The notes: generated from the sequence alone by a model not told the origin. Positions 7,024 through 17,212 are shown, counted from the stretch's first letter. The stretch: 64,000 bases of DNA from DATFQE01 sp963733845 (GCA_963733845.1 CAVTEM010000007.1:248001-312000), one strand, 5' to 3'. Translations and numbers: made by a program.

Positions 7024-8699
7024 ATGGCCTGCCGCCTCGGAGCTCCGCATCGGCCTCGGCTGCATGCGGCTGTCGACCGACGAGGACCGCGACGAGGAGC
7101 GCGCCCTCGAGACGATCGCGGCGGCAGCCGGCGAGGGCGTGACCGTGTTCGACACCGCACGCTCCTACGGCGACAACGAGCGGCTGCTGGCCCGGGCTCT
7201 GCGCGCCTGCGGCGCGGAGGCGACCGCGCGGATCGTGACCAAGGGCGGCATGACCCGCGAGGGCGGCGGGTGGATTCCCGACGGCCGCGCCAAGGCGATC
7301 CGCGCCGACTGTGAGGCGAGCCTCGAAGCGCTGGACGGCCTCCCGATCGACCTCTACCTGCTCCACGTACCCGATCCGCGCACGCCGTGGCGCACCTCGG
7401 TGCGCGCGCTGAGCCGGCTCCTCGACGACGGCCTGGTGAGGCACGTCGGGATCTCGAACGTCAATCGCCGCCTGCTCGACGAGGCGCTGGAGCTCGCGCC
7501 CCTCACCGCCGTCCAGGTCGCGCTCAGCCCGTACGACGTCGGAGCCCTTCGGGGCGGAGTCGTCGAGCGCTGCGCCGAGGCGGGGATCGCGGTCCTCGCC
7601 CACTCTCCGCTCGGGGGCCCGAAGCGGGCCGGCCGGCTCGATCGCCGGGACGCACTCGCGCGCGTCGCGGCCGCCCGAGGTGCGAGCCCCGCCGAGGTCG
7701 CCCTCGCGTGGCTGCTCGACCTCTCCCCCGTCGTCGTGCCGATCCCCGGCGCCCGCCGGCCCGAGACCGCGCGCTCGGCGGCTCGCGCTGCGGCGCTCCA
7801 CCTCGACGACGAGGAGCAGGCCGTGCTCGGCGCCCTCGGCCCGCCGCCGGCCGCCCGCGCGCCCGCGCGGGAAGGCGACGTCGTCCTCGTGATGGGCATC
7901 CCGGGGGCCGGCAAGAGCCGCGTCGCCGAGGGCTACGCCGCCCGCGGCTACCTCCGCCTCAACCGCGACGAGCGCGGCGGAACCCTGCGCGAGCTGGCGT
8001 CCGCGCTCGACGAGGAGCTGGCCGCCGGAGCGCGGCGCGTCGTGCTCGACAACACCTATCTCTCGCGCGCGTCACGAAGCTACGTGCTCGAGGCGGCGGC
8101 CCGGCACGGCCTGCCGGTGCGCTGCGTCTGGCTCGACACGCCCCTCGCGCAGGCGCAGGTGAACCTCGTCACCCGGCTGCTCGAGCGCTTCGGCTCGCTG
8201 CCGTCTCCCGAGGAGCTGCGAGCGCACGCCCGCAAGGATCCGACCGTCCACGCACCGACGTCACAGATGCGCACGTATCGCGAACTGGAGCCCCCCGCGG
8301 AGGACGAAGGCTTCGCGCGGGTCGAGCAGGTGTCGTTCGAGCGCACGATCGCAGGAGGCGGTCCCGGCGTGTTCGTCGCCGCCGGGGCCTCACCGAGCCC
8401 GGACTGGAACCGCACTGTTCCGCACCTCGTCTTCGACTGGAATCCGGAAGGCCGCCACGAGACGGCTTGCCCAGACCGCAGCGCGCCTCTCCGCGGAGGT
8501 CTCGGGGCCGGTGGAAACAGCACTCTGTCCCCATCCGGCCGGCCCACCCACGTGCTGGTGCCGCCCGCCTCTGCCGGGGCTGCTGCTCGCCTTCGCCCGG
8601 GCGCACGGAGTCGACCCGGCCCGCTCGCTGCTCGTCGGAACCGGATCGGCACACCGAACGCTCGCGACCACCCTGGGCGCGCGCTACGTCGAGGCGTAG
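7024..8699 (+). CDS. Aldo-keto reductase fused to P-loop kinase and GmhB-like HAD domains (frameshifted)
   Basis: Residues encoded from 7030 to 7850 form an aldo/keto reductase (IGLGCMRLST, DTARSYGDNE with the catalytic Asp/Tyr, KGG, HVGISNV). A P-loop kinase like those of polynucleotide kinases follows at 7870-8230 (MGIPGAGKSRVAEGY, then VVLDNTYLSR and LLERFGSLPSPEEL). A degenerate HAD domain in another frame (8451-8699) carries the GmhB-type zinc loop CPHPAGPPTCWCRPPLPG and the end motif LLVGTGSAHRTLATTLGA. The frame breaks near 8445-8455. Homology also extends upstream of the ATG at 7064, in a frame with no usual start codon, so a second indel near 7040 after the ATG at 7024 is likely. A TACGCT -10 box lies at 6997-7002. 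The three-domain fusion is unusual; its substrate is unknown. Confidence 0.65.
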
Positions 8700-8728
8700 G
8701 GTTGAGGCAACCCAACGAGGAGGATCCA

Positions 8729-9013
8729 ATGGCGCTTGCACGTGTCGTCACGTTCGATGGAGTCAGCAAGGAGCGGGTCGAGGAGATCAAGGGCGAGATG
8801 CAGTCGGGCGACCGGCCCGAAGGGCTCCCCGCGAGTGAGATGATCATGCTCCACGACCCGGAGGCCGACAGCTCGCTCGTGATCGTCTTCTTCGAGAACG
8901 AGGACGACTACCGCAAGGGCGACGAGACGCTCAGCGCGATGCCGGCCGGCGACACACCTGGTCGACGCAGCTCGGTGAAGAAGTACGACGTCGCGGTGCG
9001 CATGAGCGAGTGA
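8729..9013 (+). CDS. Small dimeric alpha/beta-barrel (ABM-like) protein
   Basis: This 94-residue protein (MALARVVTFDGVSKERVEEIK) has the beta-alpha-beta pattern and length of antibiotic-biosynthesis-monooxygenase-like or stress-responsive A/B-barrel proteins. It has the stretch MLHDPEADSSLVIVFFENEDDYRKGDETL and ends RRSSVKKYDVAVRM. The ribosome site GAGGAGG lies 6 nt before the ATG. It begins 29 nt after the fused reductase-kinase gene and may be co-transcribed. No catalytic role can be assigned. Confidence 0.75.
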   Translation: MALARVVTFDGVSKERVEEIKGEMQSGDRPEGLPASEMIMLHDPEADSSLVIVFFENEDDYRKGDETLSAMPAGDTPGRRSSVKKYDVAVRMSE

Positions 9014-9146
9014 CGCCCGGCTAGCCATTTCTCTGTGATCGAGCCGCTCCCGGTGGCGGCACCTGCGAGCGCACGAACGACGACGTCTGGCGCGGCGTCC
9101 GCGTAGAAGGCCGACCCTGATGGCCGGAGACGCTGCGCGGATCGCG

Positions 9147-9560
9147 CTAGAGCACAAGTGCGGTTACCGCGCGCTCGAACTGGTCCTCTCGCACATAGAC
9201 GACGTAGCCGAATGAGCCGCGCCCGTCGGTCACGCCGGAGGAGGCGAAGATGTCTACGCCTGCGTCGACGAGCCGCCGGTGAACACCTGCCAATGCACCG
9301 AGTTCGTCATCGCCTTGCACTAGGAGTGCGTGGTACGGGCCGTCGAGCGTGAGGCCGGCGTTGCGCCCCGCCGCGACGAGCTTGCGCGGGTCCTGCGGGA
9401 AGAGTGTGAACTGGGCAAGCGCCGGCCCGCTGGGCACAACGGTGAAGGCGAGCAGGTTGACGCCGAGCTCGGCGAGTTGTGACAGGACGCGGTAGGCCGC
9501 CCCGAGCTCGTCCCGGACGTTGGCGTAGTAGTACTCGACGCTGCTGATAGTGAACGCCAT
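9147..9560 (-). CDS. ACT-domain-like small protein
   Basis: This 137-residue protein is made of two similar beta-alpha-beta halves (MAFTISSVEYYYANVRDELG and, in the second half, GPYHALLVQGDDELGALAG). Such an arrangement is typical of tandem ACT domains that bind amino acids or other small ligands. LAELGVNLLAFTVVPSG and LVDAGVDIFASSGVTDG occupy the equivalent positions of each repeat, which supports internal duplication. No enzymatic domain is attached, so it would act as a stand-alone ligand sensor. A TTG directly precedes the ATG at 9560 and could also be read. Confidence 0.7.
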   Translation of the reverse strand: MAFTISSVEYYYANVRDELGAAYRVLSQLAELGVNLLAFTVVPSGPALAQFTLFPQDPRKLVAAGRNAGLTLDGPYHALLVQGDDELGALAGVHRRLVDAGVDIFASSGVTDGRGSFGYVVYVREDQFERAVTALVL

Positions 9561-9641
9561 CAATCTGCCGCCCGCCTTAGCTTGATCGATGCGAGGGCAC
9601 GGCGCTGACCGACCATTTGCACGTTCGGCGCGAAGTGAACG

Positions 9642-10004
9642 CTAAGGGGCAGGAAGGTCGGTCCGGGCATCGGCGTGGAGCTGCGTCTGGAGCTCTCGCA
9701 TCTCGTCGCCAATGTCCTCATCGATCGCCCACTGCCGCAGCACTTCGAGAACCTGACGCTTCCACCACTCAGAGAGGACGCGGTGATTGCGGAGGTCCTC
9801 GGCGGCACCGTGAGCCCCTGCGTCTTCAAGCCGACGGAGAAGCTCCTGACGCTTCTCGTACGGAACTGAGACGACGGCCTTTGACGTGCGAATCTTGTCG
9901 AGCCGACTCAATCGCCTTGAGGATAACGCCGGACTCGGGGCAGCCAGGGACCCGCGCGCTCCGGCCCCTATGAGCAGGTGCGTGATGTCCGTGCGTGAGC
10001 GCAT
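9642..10004 (-). CDS. Hypothetical helical protein
   Basis: This 120-residue reading frame's C-terminal two thirds look like a genuine protein. The segments PYEKRQELLRRLEDAGAHGA, EDLRNHRVLSEWWKRQVLEV and WAIDEDIGDEMRELQTQLHA are charged, amphipathic helices. The first 40 residues are Arg/Ser-rich and may be untranslated if a later start is used. A GGAG lies 3 nt before the ATG at 10004. I recognise no family. It lies just downstream of the large LuxR-ATPase, with a 26-nt gap. Confidence 0.5.
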   Translation of the reverse strand: MRSRTDITHLLIGAGARGSLAAPSPALSSRRLSRLDKIRTSKAVVSVPYEKRQELLRRLEDAGAHGAAEDLRNHRVLSEWWKRQVLEVLRQWAIDEDIGDEMRELQTQLHADARTDLPAP

Positions 10005-10030
10005 GGCTCCAGACCCGGCGACTCCGCCTG

Positions 10031-12901
10031 TCAGGCGCCGAGGTCGGGCTGAATGGCGTCCGGCGGGGCGAGGCGGTGCGCGATGGCGGCCGCCTCGCGC
10101 CTGTTCGGTGCGTCGAGCTTCCGCAGGATGTGCGAGACGTGGACACTGGCGGTCTTGACGCTGATGACGAGTGCCGCGGCGATCTCGCGGTTCGTGTAGC
10201 CACGGGCGACGAGGGTCAGAACCTCCGCCTCGCGCGGTGTCAGGCCGAGAGTCGTCTCCAAACCGCGAGGAGTTGACTCGCTCTCCGGCGGCGCGAGATC
10301 GAGCCGCGAGCGCAGGGCGAGCAGTTCGAGCTCCTGCAGGAGGGGCCTTGCTCCGATGCGAGCGGCGACGGCGTATGCCTCCCGTAACGGCGCTTCCGCC
10401 TCGGTGCGGGAAGCACCGGCCGCGACGAGCGCCTCGGCTTCGCGCCAGCGGCAGTAGGCCGCAAGAGGCGGGCGCTCGAGTTGCTCCCAGGTATCCGCGG
10501 CGTCCGACCAGAGCTCGGGCCGGGCGACGCCGCGGGCACGCTCGTACTCGGCCTCGGCCAAGGCACGCCAGCCTGCGGTGTTCGGTGTGACCGCCGAGGC
10601 CTCGGCGGCGGCGTCGCGAGCAGCGGTGAGCAGTTTCCGCGCGCGACCGAGCCGGTCGCGGGCGGCGTCGGCGTCTCGGCGGGCGCGTGCGAGCGCTGCC
10701 AGCTCCGCCTGCGCGCGAAGTCCTTTGGCGCACAGCTGAACGTGGATCTGCGCAGCCTCGCGCCGGCGCGCCCGAGCCAGACCGTCGTGGATGGCCGCTT
10801 CCGCATCGGTCCAGCGGCGCTCCCAGAGGGCGAGCTCGGCGAGGTAGCTGTCGTAGAGGCCGAGTACTCGGTCCTCGCGCAGCGTGGCGCGCGCGGCCTC
10901 GAGGTGCGCTCGCGCGGCGTCGAGCTCGCCGCGGCCGATCTCGACGCCGGCGCGGATGGTGAGCAGCCAGTACGGGAAGCTCGAGGTGATGCCGCGGAGC
11001 GCGGCGGCGCTGAGCCTGTCGGCCTCGTCCCAGTCGCCGATCGCGACCAGCGCCTCGATCTGGTTCGCCACGAGCAGGGGGCTGTCGATCCCGTACCGGC
11101 GCATCACCTCGAGCCCCTCCTGCCCCAGTCGCGCCGACTCTCGGAGCCGTCCCAGCATCATCAGCACATCGGTGAGCCAGCCGTACGCTCGTTCCAGGCC
11201 GATGTGATCGCCAATCTCCTCGGCGAGCTGCAGGGCCTGACGAAGATCGGCGACACCCTCGTCACCGCGGCCGAGGTAGGCGAGGTCGCCGCCGCGGACG
11301 GTGAGCGCTCGGACCTCTGCCTCGCGTGCGCCGACATCCCTCGCGAGCGCGAGCGCCTGCTCGCAGATCGGCAACGACTCCGCGTGGCGCCAGACCACCC
11401 CCAACACCCCCGCGAGCGATCCCAGCGAATATGCGCGCTCCGGCGAGGGCGGCTCCGCCGGCGCGAGCTCGACCGCACGCTCGACTGCGGCGAGGCAAGC
11501 GTCTTCACGGCCGGTCTGCGAGAGGTACTCGCCGAGACGCACATGGAGGAGGGCCGCACGGTGCCGGTCGCCCTGCCCGACGACCTCGATCGCTCGCCGG
11601 CCCAGCTCGACCGCGCGCGCGGCGGCACCGATTTGGCTGGCGAGCTCGGCCGTCCGGGTGCAGAGCTCGGCGAGGTCGAGCCCGGCGAGCTCTGCCGCGT
11701 CCGGCACCGCGTGCCAGAGCGCGAGCGCGCGCTCGAGGTGCCCGAGAGCCTCCGACAGCCCGAACACGGCCTCTGCCTGGCGCGCCGCTTCGACCGAGGC
11801 GGCGAGCGCCTCGGTCGTCCGACCCGCGGCCGCCCAGTGGGGCGCGAGTTCTGCGGGTGTCGCGGCTTCGCTCCGCGCCAGCTCTTCGGCAAGCCGCGCG
11901 TGCAGTTCCTCGCGCTCACCGGGCAGGATCGTCGCGTAGATCGCCTCCGCAAGAAGCGCGTGCCGGAAGCGGAAGACCCGTGTCCCCGGCTCGGCTACGA
12001 GGACGCCGTGCGCGACCGCCTGGCGTAGCGAGTCGCGCACCTGCGGCTCCGGCAGCGCCGCCGCTGCGCAGAGCAGCGAGTACTCGACGTCGCGTCCGGC
12101 GGCAGCCGCCACGCGTAACAGGCTCTCCGTCGGACGGTCGAGCCCGGCCACGCGCTGCAGCAGCACGTCGCGCAGACCCTCGGGAAGCTCCACGCTTCCC
12201 TCGCCGGCCGCTGCGAGAAGCTCTTCGGCGAAGAACGGGTTGCCCTCGGAGCGTGCGACGATCGCGTCCGTCAGCGCCGCCGGCAGGGAGCCGTCCGCGC
12301 GAGCCGTCAGCAGCTCCGCCAACTCCTCGTGCTCGAGCGGCTCGAGCTCGAGCAGGAGCGCCGAGCCTGAGCGGCGGACGCCGTTTGCAAGACGGCGCAT
12401 CCGCTCGGTCGACGAGGGCTCGTCAGCGCGGAAGGTCGCGAGCAGCAGAACCGGCCGGTCGTCGAGGTTGTGCGCGAGAAAGACGACGAGATCGAGCGTC
12501 GAGGTATCGGCCCAGTGCAGGTCCTCGAGCACGAGCAGCACGGGTGCGGAAGCGGCGCGCTCGGTGAGCAGGGCCAGCGTCTCCTCGAACACCTGCAACT
12601 GCGAGCCAGGTGTCTGACCGTCGACGCGCCAAGGTTCGCCTAGCGGACGCAGGGCCTCGGCGATCGGCTGGTACGGCAGCTCCGTCCCGACGAGATCGAT
12701 CGAGCGCCCGAGGAGCACCTCGAACCCGGCGTGGCGGGCACGACTCGCGAGCTCGAAGGCGAGCCGCGTCTTGCCAATGCCGGCTTCTCCGGCGACGAGG
12801 ACGGTCGTACCGCTTCCCGCCTCCGCCGCGGCAAGCGCGCGCTCGAGCTCCCCGAGCTCGCGTCCGCGTCCGACGAACACCTCGCTCGCGCGAGCCTCCA
12901 T
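10031..12901 (-). CDS. LuxR-family transcriptional regulator with AAA ATPase (MalT/LAL-like)
   Basis: This 956-residue protein begins with VFVGRGRELGELERAL and carries Walker A (GEAGIGKTRLAFE, near residue 38) and Walker B (VLLVLEDLHWAD) motifs. A long helical TPR-like middle region follows, and a C-terminal LuxR-type helix-turn-helix (LTPREAEVLTLVARGYTNRE, then VISVKTASVHVSHILRKL). Large ATP-binding LuxR regulators of this architecture bind an effector and activate nearby promoters. The start at 12901 was chosen because the VGRGREL segment normally lies close to the N-terminus; a GATACT box is 7 nt upstream. It is divergent from the secreted SMP-30-like gene, which may be a target. It is one of four such regulators in this window. 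Confidence 0.87.
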   Translation of the reverse strand: MEARASEVFVGRGRELGELERALAAAEAGSGTTVLVAGEAGIGKTRLAFELASRARHAGFEVLLGRSIDLVGTELPYQPIAEALRPLGEPWRVDGQTPGSQLQVFEETLALLTERAASAPVLLVLEDLHWADTSTLDLVVFLAHNLDDRPVLLLATFRADEPSSTERMRRLANGVRRSGSALLLELEPLEHEELAELLTARADGSLPAALTDAIVARSEGNPFFAEELLAAAGEGSVELPEGLRDVLLQRVAGLDRPTESLLRVAAAAGRDVEYSLLCAAAALPEPQVRDSLRQAVAHGVLVAEPGTRVFRFRHALLAEAIYATILPGEREELHARLAEELARSEAATPAELAPHWAAAGRTTEALAASVEAARQAEAVFGLSEALGHLERALALWHAVPDAAELAGLDLAELCTRTAELASQIGAAARAVELGRRAIEVVGQGDRHRAALLHVRLGEYLSQTGREDACLAAVERAVELAPAEPPSPERAYSLGSLAGVLGVVWRHAESLPICEQALALARDVGAREAEVRALTVRGGDLAYLGRGDEGVADLRQALQLAEEIGDHIGLERAYGWLTDVLMMLGRLRESARLGQEGLEVMRRYGIDSPLLVANQIEALVAIGDWDEADRLSAAALRGITSSFPYWLLTIRAGVEIGRGELDAARAHLEAARATLREDRVLGLYDSYLAELALWERRWTDAEAAIHDGLARARRREAAQIHVQLCAKGLRAQAELAALARARRDADAARDRLGRARKLLTAARDAAAEASAVTPNTAGWRALAEAEYERARGVARPELWSDAADTWEQLERPPLAAYCRWREAEALVAAGASRTEAEAPLREAYAVAARIGARPLLQELELLALRSRLDLAPPESESTPRGLETTLGLTPREAEVLTLVARGYTNREIAAALVISVKTASVHVSHILRKLDAPNRREAAAIAHRLAPPDAIQPDLGA

Positions 12902-13084
12902 TTCGCCCAGTATCGCAGGGGTCGGTAAGCGCCCTGCCGACGAAGATACGCAGGCCGAGGGCGAAGGATAAGGCTCTCCGCCCGATGCGCTCGCGCTCCC
13001 CGACGGCCACGCTCCGATCGGAACTTCGGCGCCGGCTTCGCGCCGGCCATCCAGGACTGAACACGACTCCCACGGAGGTTCACG

Positions 13085-14065
13085 ATGACGAGCAAGCACT
13101 CGACGAACCACATCCTCGCGATGCCGCGGATCATGGCGTTGGTCGCCGTGCTCGCGTTCCTCGCCTTCTCGCCGGCCGTCGGCGCTTCTCCGGCCGAGCG
13201 GAGCGGCAACTTCCCGCACCGCATCGACCTGCCCAACGGGTTCTTTCCGGAGGGCATCGAGCACGCGCGGGGCACGTCATTCTTCGTCGGATCCCTGCTG
13301 GACGGCACGATCTTGCGGGGAGACCTTCGAACCGGTTCGAGCTCGGTGTTCGTGGCCGGCACTCCGGGGAGCGCTGCAGCCGGCATCGCGTACGAGGCGC
13401 GTCACGACCGGATCTGGGTCGCAGGCGGCGGGCCACAGCTCGTCGGCAGCGGTGACGTGCGCGTGTACGACGCATCGAGCGGGGCGCTGCTCGCGACGTA
13501 TCAGCCGCCCGGAGTAGGGCTGCTGAACGACGTCGCGGTCACCCGTAACGCGGTTTACGTGACCGACTCGGGCTTTCCGCAGCTGGTCGTAATCCCTCTT
13601 GGAGCGCATGGCTCGCTCCCGCCGCCCTCGGCGGCGACGTTCCTGCCGGTCGGCGGCGACATGCTCCAGGCCCCGGGCATCAACCTGAACGGGATCGTGG
13701 CCAAGAACGGCGTCCTGCTCGTGGCGAACTCCACGACGGGCAAGCTCTTCCGGGTCGACCCGGCCACCGGTGTCGCCGACAAGCTCGACCTCGGCGGAGC
13801 CGACCTCAGTTACCCGGACGGGCTCGAGCTGCTCGGGCACAAGCTCTACGTGGTCCGCCCCTTCGACAACCGGGTCACCGTGATCTCGCTCCGAGCGCCA
13901 CTGACGAGCGGTGTTGTCCTCGGCGACTTGACCGACCCGAGCCTGGATATCCCCACAACCGCGACCGTCGCCGCGGGCCGGCTGTGGGCCGTCAACCTGC
14001 GTTTCACGACGCCGCCCACTCCGACCACGCCCTACTGGATCACACAGCTTCCACTCCGCCCGTGA
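13085..14065 (+). CDS. Secreted SMP-30/gluconolactonase-like beta-propeller protein
   Basis: This 326-residue protein has a signal peptide (hydrophobic residues 13-33, cleavage near VGASPA) followed by repeated beta-propeller blades (FPEGIEHARGTSFFVGSLLD, GIAYEARHDRIWVAGGG, VTRNAVYVTDSGFPQ, GIVAKNGVLLVANSTTGKLF, YPDGLELLGHKLYVVRPF). The NHL/SMP-30 group includes lactonases and many extracellular proteins of unknown role. The start is supported by GGAGG 7 nt upstream. It is divergent from the large LuxR-ATPase. Confidence 0.8.
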   Translation: MTSKHSTNHILAMPRIMALVAVLAFLAFSPAVGASPAERSGNFPHRIDLPNGFFPEGIEHARGTSFFVGSLLDGTILRGDLRTGSSSVFVAGTPGSAAAGIAYEARHDRIWVAGGGPQLVGSGDVRVYDASSGALLATYQPPGVGLLNDVAVTRNAVYVTDSGFPQLVVIPLGAHGSLPPPSAATFLPVGGDMLQAPGINLNGIVAKNGVLLVANSTTGKLFRVDPATGVADKLDLGGADLSYPDGLELLGHKLYVVRPFDNRVTVISLRAPLTSGVVLGDLTDPSLDIPTTATVAAGRLWAVNLRFTTPPTPTTPYWITQLPLRP

Positions 14066-14149
14066 GGGATGCTTGCCGCTCGTTGCGGGTGTCCGGCCTG
14101 GATCACGCCGGATACCCTGGTGGCGTTAGGCTCGGCGCCAGAAGGCTGC

Positions 14150-15162
14150 ATGACCGCACTCGTCGATGAGATTGTCGCCGCTCGAAGCGAGCTCGAGGGT
14201 GTCTCGCCGGATGCGTGGTACGACCGACTCGCCGCCGAGCACGACCAGCTAGCCGCCGACCTGGCGGATCCTGCGCGACCGCGATGCCGAGCGTGGTCTT
14301 CTCGTCGCCGGAATCGTCTGGCCGTACTGGGTCGCGCGCGGCCATCTCGCCGAGGGCCGCGCCTGGCTGAACGAGCTGCTCGCCCGCACGCCCGATCGGC
14401 CTCCGACCTCCGAGCGCACCAAGGCGCTCTACGGCGCCGGACTGCTCGCCTTCCTCCAGGGAGACGCCGACGAGCGCACGCCCGCTGCTGGAAGCCAGCC
14501 TCGGCGGAGCGCGTGAGCTGGGCGACCATCGGCTCGAAGCGGACGCGCTGATCGGGTTGGCGCGAGTGGCGATCGTCGAGCGGGACCCGGTGCGGATGGA
14601 AGAGCGAGCCCGCGAGAGTGCCCACGCCGCGAAGTTGGGGTCGGACGAGCGTCGTCTGGCGACGGCGGTTCACCACGTCGCCGAGGGTCTGCGGCGCCAG
14701 GGGAGGTTCGACGAGTCGCTGCCCGTCTATCGCGAAGCCATCGGGCGCCATCGCTCGCTCGGCGATCGGCGCAGCGTCGCGCTCGAACTGCACAACCTCG
14801 GTCACGCCGCGAGGCAGATGGGGGACTCAGCAACCGCCGCCGAGCGCTTCCGCGAAAGCCTGTCGCTCGCAGTCGACGTCAAGCACGAGCGGCTGGTCGG
14901 CTACTGCGTGCTCGACTTCGCCGGCCTGGCCGTCGATGACGGACGAGCCGATCGCGCGGCCTGGCTCATCGGCGCCTCCGACGCGCTGTTCGCGGCCATC
15001 GGCGCGGCGCACGACCCCGAGTACGAAGAGGAGCGCGAGGCTGTGCGCGACGCCGCCGAGCGAGCGCTCGGCAAGGAGGCCTTCGAGCGCGAGTACGACG
15101 CGGGCACCGCGGTCGCACGCGAACCCGATCGGCTCGGCCGCATCAGCGACGCCGTCAGCTGA
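14150..15162 (+). pseudogene. Remnant of an ATPase/TPR transcriptional regulator, at least two frameshifts
   Basis: Three reading frames in succession give one continuous TPR-type protein: MTALVDEIVAARSELEGVSP...WYDRLAAEHDQLAADL, then LLVAGIVWPYWVARGHLAEG, then ARVAIVERDPVRMEERARES to the stop at 15162. The frames change near 14270 and 14475. This pattern (LxAEHDNL..., then WxxRGHLAEGRxWL) is the C-terminal part of large regulators with a predicted ATPase, but the ATPase and any HTH domain are missing here. It therefore looks like a truncated, decaying copy. Its last 8 nt overlap the end of the convergent OppF gene. Confidence 0.65.
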
Positions 15163-16178
15163 CGGCCGAGCTCACCCGCAGCGGTGTGGCGTCGACGTTG
15201 AGCGGGTGGTGGCACGCGGCGAAGTGGCCGTTGCCGTACGAGACGAGCGGCGGCTCGACGCGGGAGCAGATCTCGGTCGCGTACTGGCAGCGCGGGTGGA
15301 ACGGGCAGCCCGAGGGCGGATTGGCCGGGATTGCCCACATCGCCGCGGAGCAGGATCCGCTCCCGCTTCTCGGCGACGTCGGGATTGGGGATCGGAACCG
15401 CGGAGAGCAGCGCCTCCGTGTACGGCATGATCGGCCGCGTGTAGAGCTCCTCCGCCGGCGAGAGCTCCACGATGCGCCCGAGGTACATGACCGCGATCCG
15501 GTCGGAGACGTGCCGGACCAGCCCGAGGTCGTGCGCGATCACGATGTACGTCAGTGAGAACTCGTCCTGGAGCTCCTCGAGCAGGTTGACGATCTGCGCC
15601 TGGATCGAGACGTCGAGCGCGGACACAGGCTCGTCGGCCACGATCAGCTTCGGGCGCAGAGCGAGCGCACGGGCGATCCCGATTCGCTGGCGCTGGCCGC
15701 CGGAGAACTGGTGCGGGAAGCGGTTCGCGTGCTCGGGAGACAAGCCGACGGACTCCAGCAGCTCGCTCACCCGACGGCGCCGCTCGCGCCGGTTGCCGAC
15801 CCCGTGGATCTTCAGCGGCGCGCCGACGATGTTCCGCACGCGCTTGCGCGGGTTCAGGCTCGAGTACGGATCCTGGAAGACCATCTGGAGCTCGCGGCGG
15901 AACGGCCGCAGCGCGCGCTTGCCGAGCTTGCCGATGGGCTTGCCGTCGAAGAGGATCTCGCCCTCGGTGGGCTCGAGAAGCCGCACGATCGTCCGACCCA
16001 GCGTCGTCTTGCCGCAGCCGGACTCGCCGACGAGGCCCAGGGTCTCGCCCGGATAGACCACGAACGAGACGTCGTCGACGGCGCGGACGGCGCCGACCTG
16101 GCGCCGGAAGACGCCCTTCTTGATCGGGAAGTGGGTCTTCAGATTGCGGACTTCGAGCAGCGGGGCCGGCTCGCTCAT
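15155..16178 (-). CDS. oppF: Oligopeptide ABC transporter ATP-binding protein OppF/DppF (one frameshift)
   Basis: This is an ABC ATPase with Walker A (GESGCGKTTLG), signature (FSGGQRQRIGIARAL) and Walker B (LIVADEPVSALDVS) motifs and the OppF C-terminal domain. The last part (CPFHPRCQYATEICSRVEPP, with the conserved Cys) lies in another frame. The break is near 15325-15340 at a CCC run, after ILLRGDVG. Apart from that the gene is complete at about 341 residues. Its start overlaps the oppD stop (ATGA). The binding protein and permeases are not adjacent; they occur in the divergent operon from 26733, and this ATPase pair closes the left operon. Confidence 0.85.
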
Positions 16179-17212
16179 GCGACCGCCGCACCGCCTTCCA
16201 CGGCCTCGGATCGGCGCGCGCGCTTCTGCTCGACGCTCAGCCAGCAGCGGTCGAGATGGGCGGGCTCGCCGGAGCGCGCCTCGAGCGGCGGCTCCTCGGA
16301 GCAGCGCTCGAATGCGTGCGGACAGCGCGGGCGGAAGGTGCAGCCGTCGGGAAGCGCGATCAGCGACGGCGGCGCGCCGCGGATCGGCTGCAGCCGCTCC
16401 TCCTTGGGTCGGTCGAGCCGTGGGATCGCCGCCAGCAGCCCCCAGGTGTACGGGTGCTGCGGGTCGTAGAACACCGCGCGCTTGCGAGCCCGCTCGACCA
16501 CGCGTCCCGCGTACATGACGACGACATCGTCAGCGACGCCCGCGACGACGCCGAGGTCGTGGGTGATGAGGATCACGGCCGAGTCGAAGCGATCCTTGAG
16601 CTCGACGATCAGGTCAAGGATCTGCGCCTGGATCGTCACGTCGAGCGCCGTCGTCGGCTCGTCGGCGATCAGCACGTCCGGGTTGCAGGACAACGCCATC
16701 GCGATCATCGCGCGCTGGCGCATCCCGCCGGAAAATTGGTGCGGATAGTCGTCGATCCTCTGGTCCGCGTTCGGGATGCCGACCTGGCGCAGCAGATCGA
16801 GCGCCTGGCGTCGCGCGGCGCCGCGGGATCCGCCCTGGTGGATCCGGATCGCCTCGACGATCTGGTCGCCGATCCGCCGGACGGGGTTGAGCGACGTCAT
16901 CGGGTCCTGGAAGATCATCGCCAGCTCGCTGCCGCGGTAGGCGCGCAGCTGCGACTCCGAGAGCGCGAGCAGGTCGGTGCCCTTGTAGAGCACTTCGCCT
17001 TCGAAGCTCGCGTTCTTCGCCCGCGTCAGTCCGAGGAGGGTCATCGCGGTCACGCTCTTGCCCGAGCCCGACTCGCCGACGATGCCCAGGATCTTGCCGC
17101 GATCGAGCGTGAAGTCGATCCCGTCCACAGCACGCACGACGCCGTCGTCCGTGCGAAAGCGCACCTTGAGGCCGCGGACGTCCAGCAGGCGCTCGGCCGG
17201 CACGGTGTTCAC
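16175..17212 (-). CDS. oppD: Oligopeptide ABC transporter ATP-binding protein OppD/DppD
   Basis: This ABC ATPase of about 345 residues has Walker A (GESGSGKSVTAM), signature (FSGGMRQRAMIAMAL) and Walker B (VLIADEPTTALDVT) motifs. Its OppD-type C-terminal domain has four Cys (CTFRPRCPHAFERC and a later C), which in this family can bind an Fe-S cluster. It energises uptake of peptides or related compounds together with OppF. The GTG at 17212 was chosen because it lies 1 nt after the stop of the upstream aminotransferase; a GTG at 17203 is possible. Confidence 0.88.
   Translation of the reverse strand: MNTVPAERLLDVRGLKVRFRTDDGVVRAVDGIDFTLDRGKILGIVGESGSGKSVTAMTLLGLTRAKNASFEGEVLYKGTDLLALSESQLRAYRGSELAMIFQDPMTSLNPVRRIGDQIVEAIRIHQGGSRGAARRQALDLLRQVGIPNADQRIDDYPHQFSGGMRQRAMIAMALSCNPDVLIADEPTTALDVTIQAQILDLIVELKDRFDSAVILITHDLGVVAGVADDVVVMYAGRVVERARKRAVFYDPQHPYTWGLLAAIPRLDRPKEERLQPIRGAPPSLIALPDGCTFRPRCPHAFERCSEEPPLEARSGEPAHLDRCWLSVEQKRARRSEAVEGGAAVA

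Noticed and set aside
7064..9013. 649-residue protein joining the reductase-kinase to the small barrel protein
   Set aside because: The stretch 8455-8728 in that frame is not protein-like. The HAD domain lies in another frame, and the small protein has its own GAGGAGG site and ATG at 8729.
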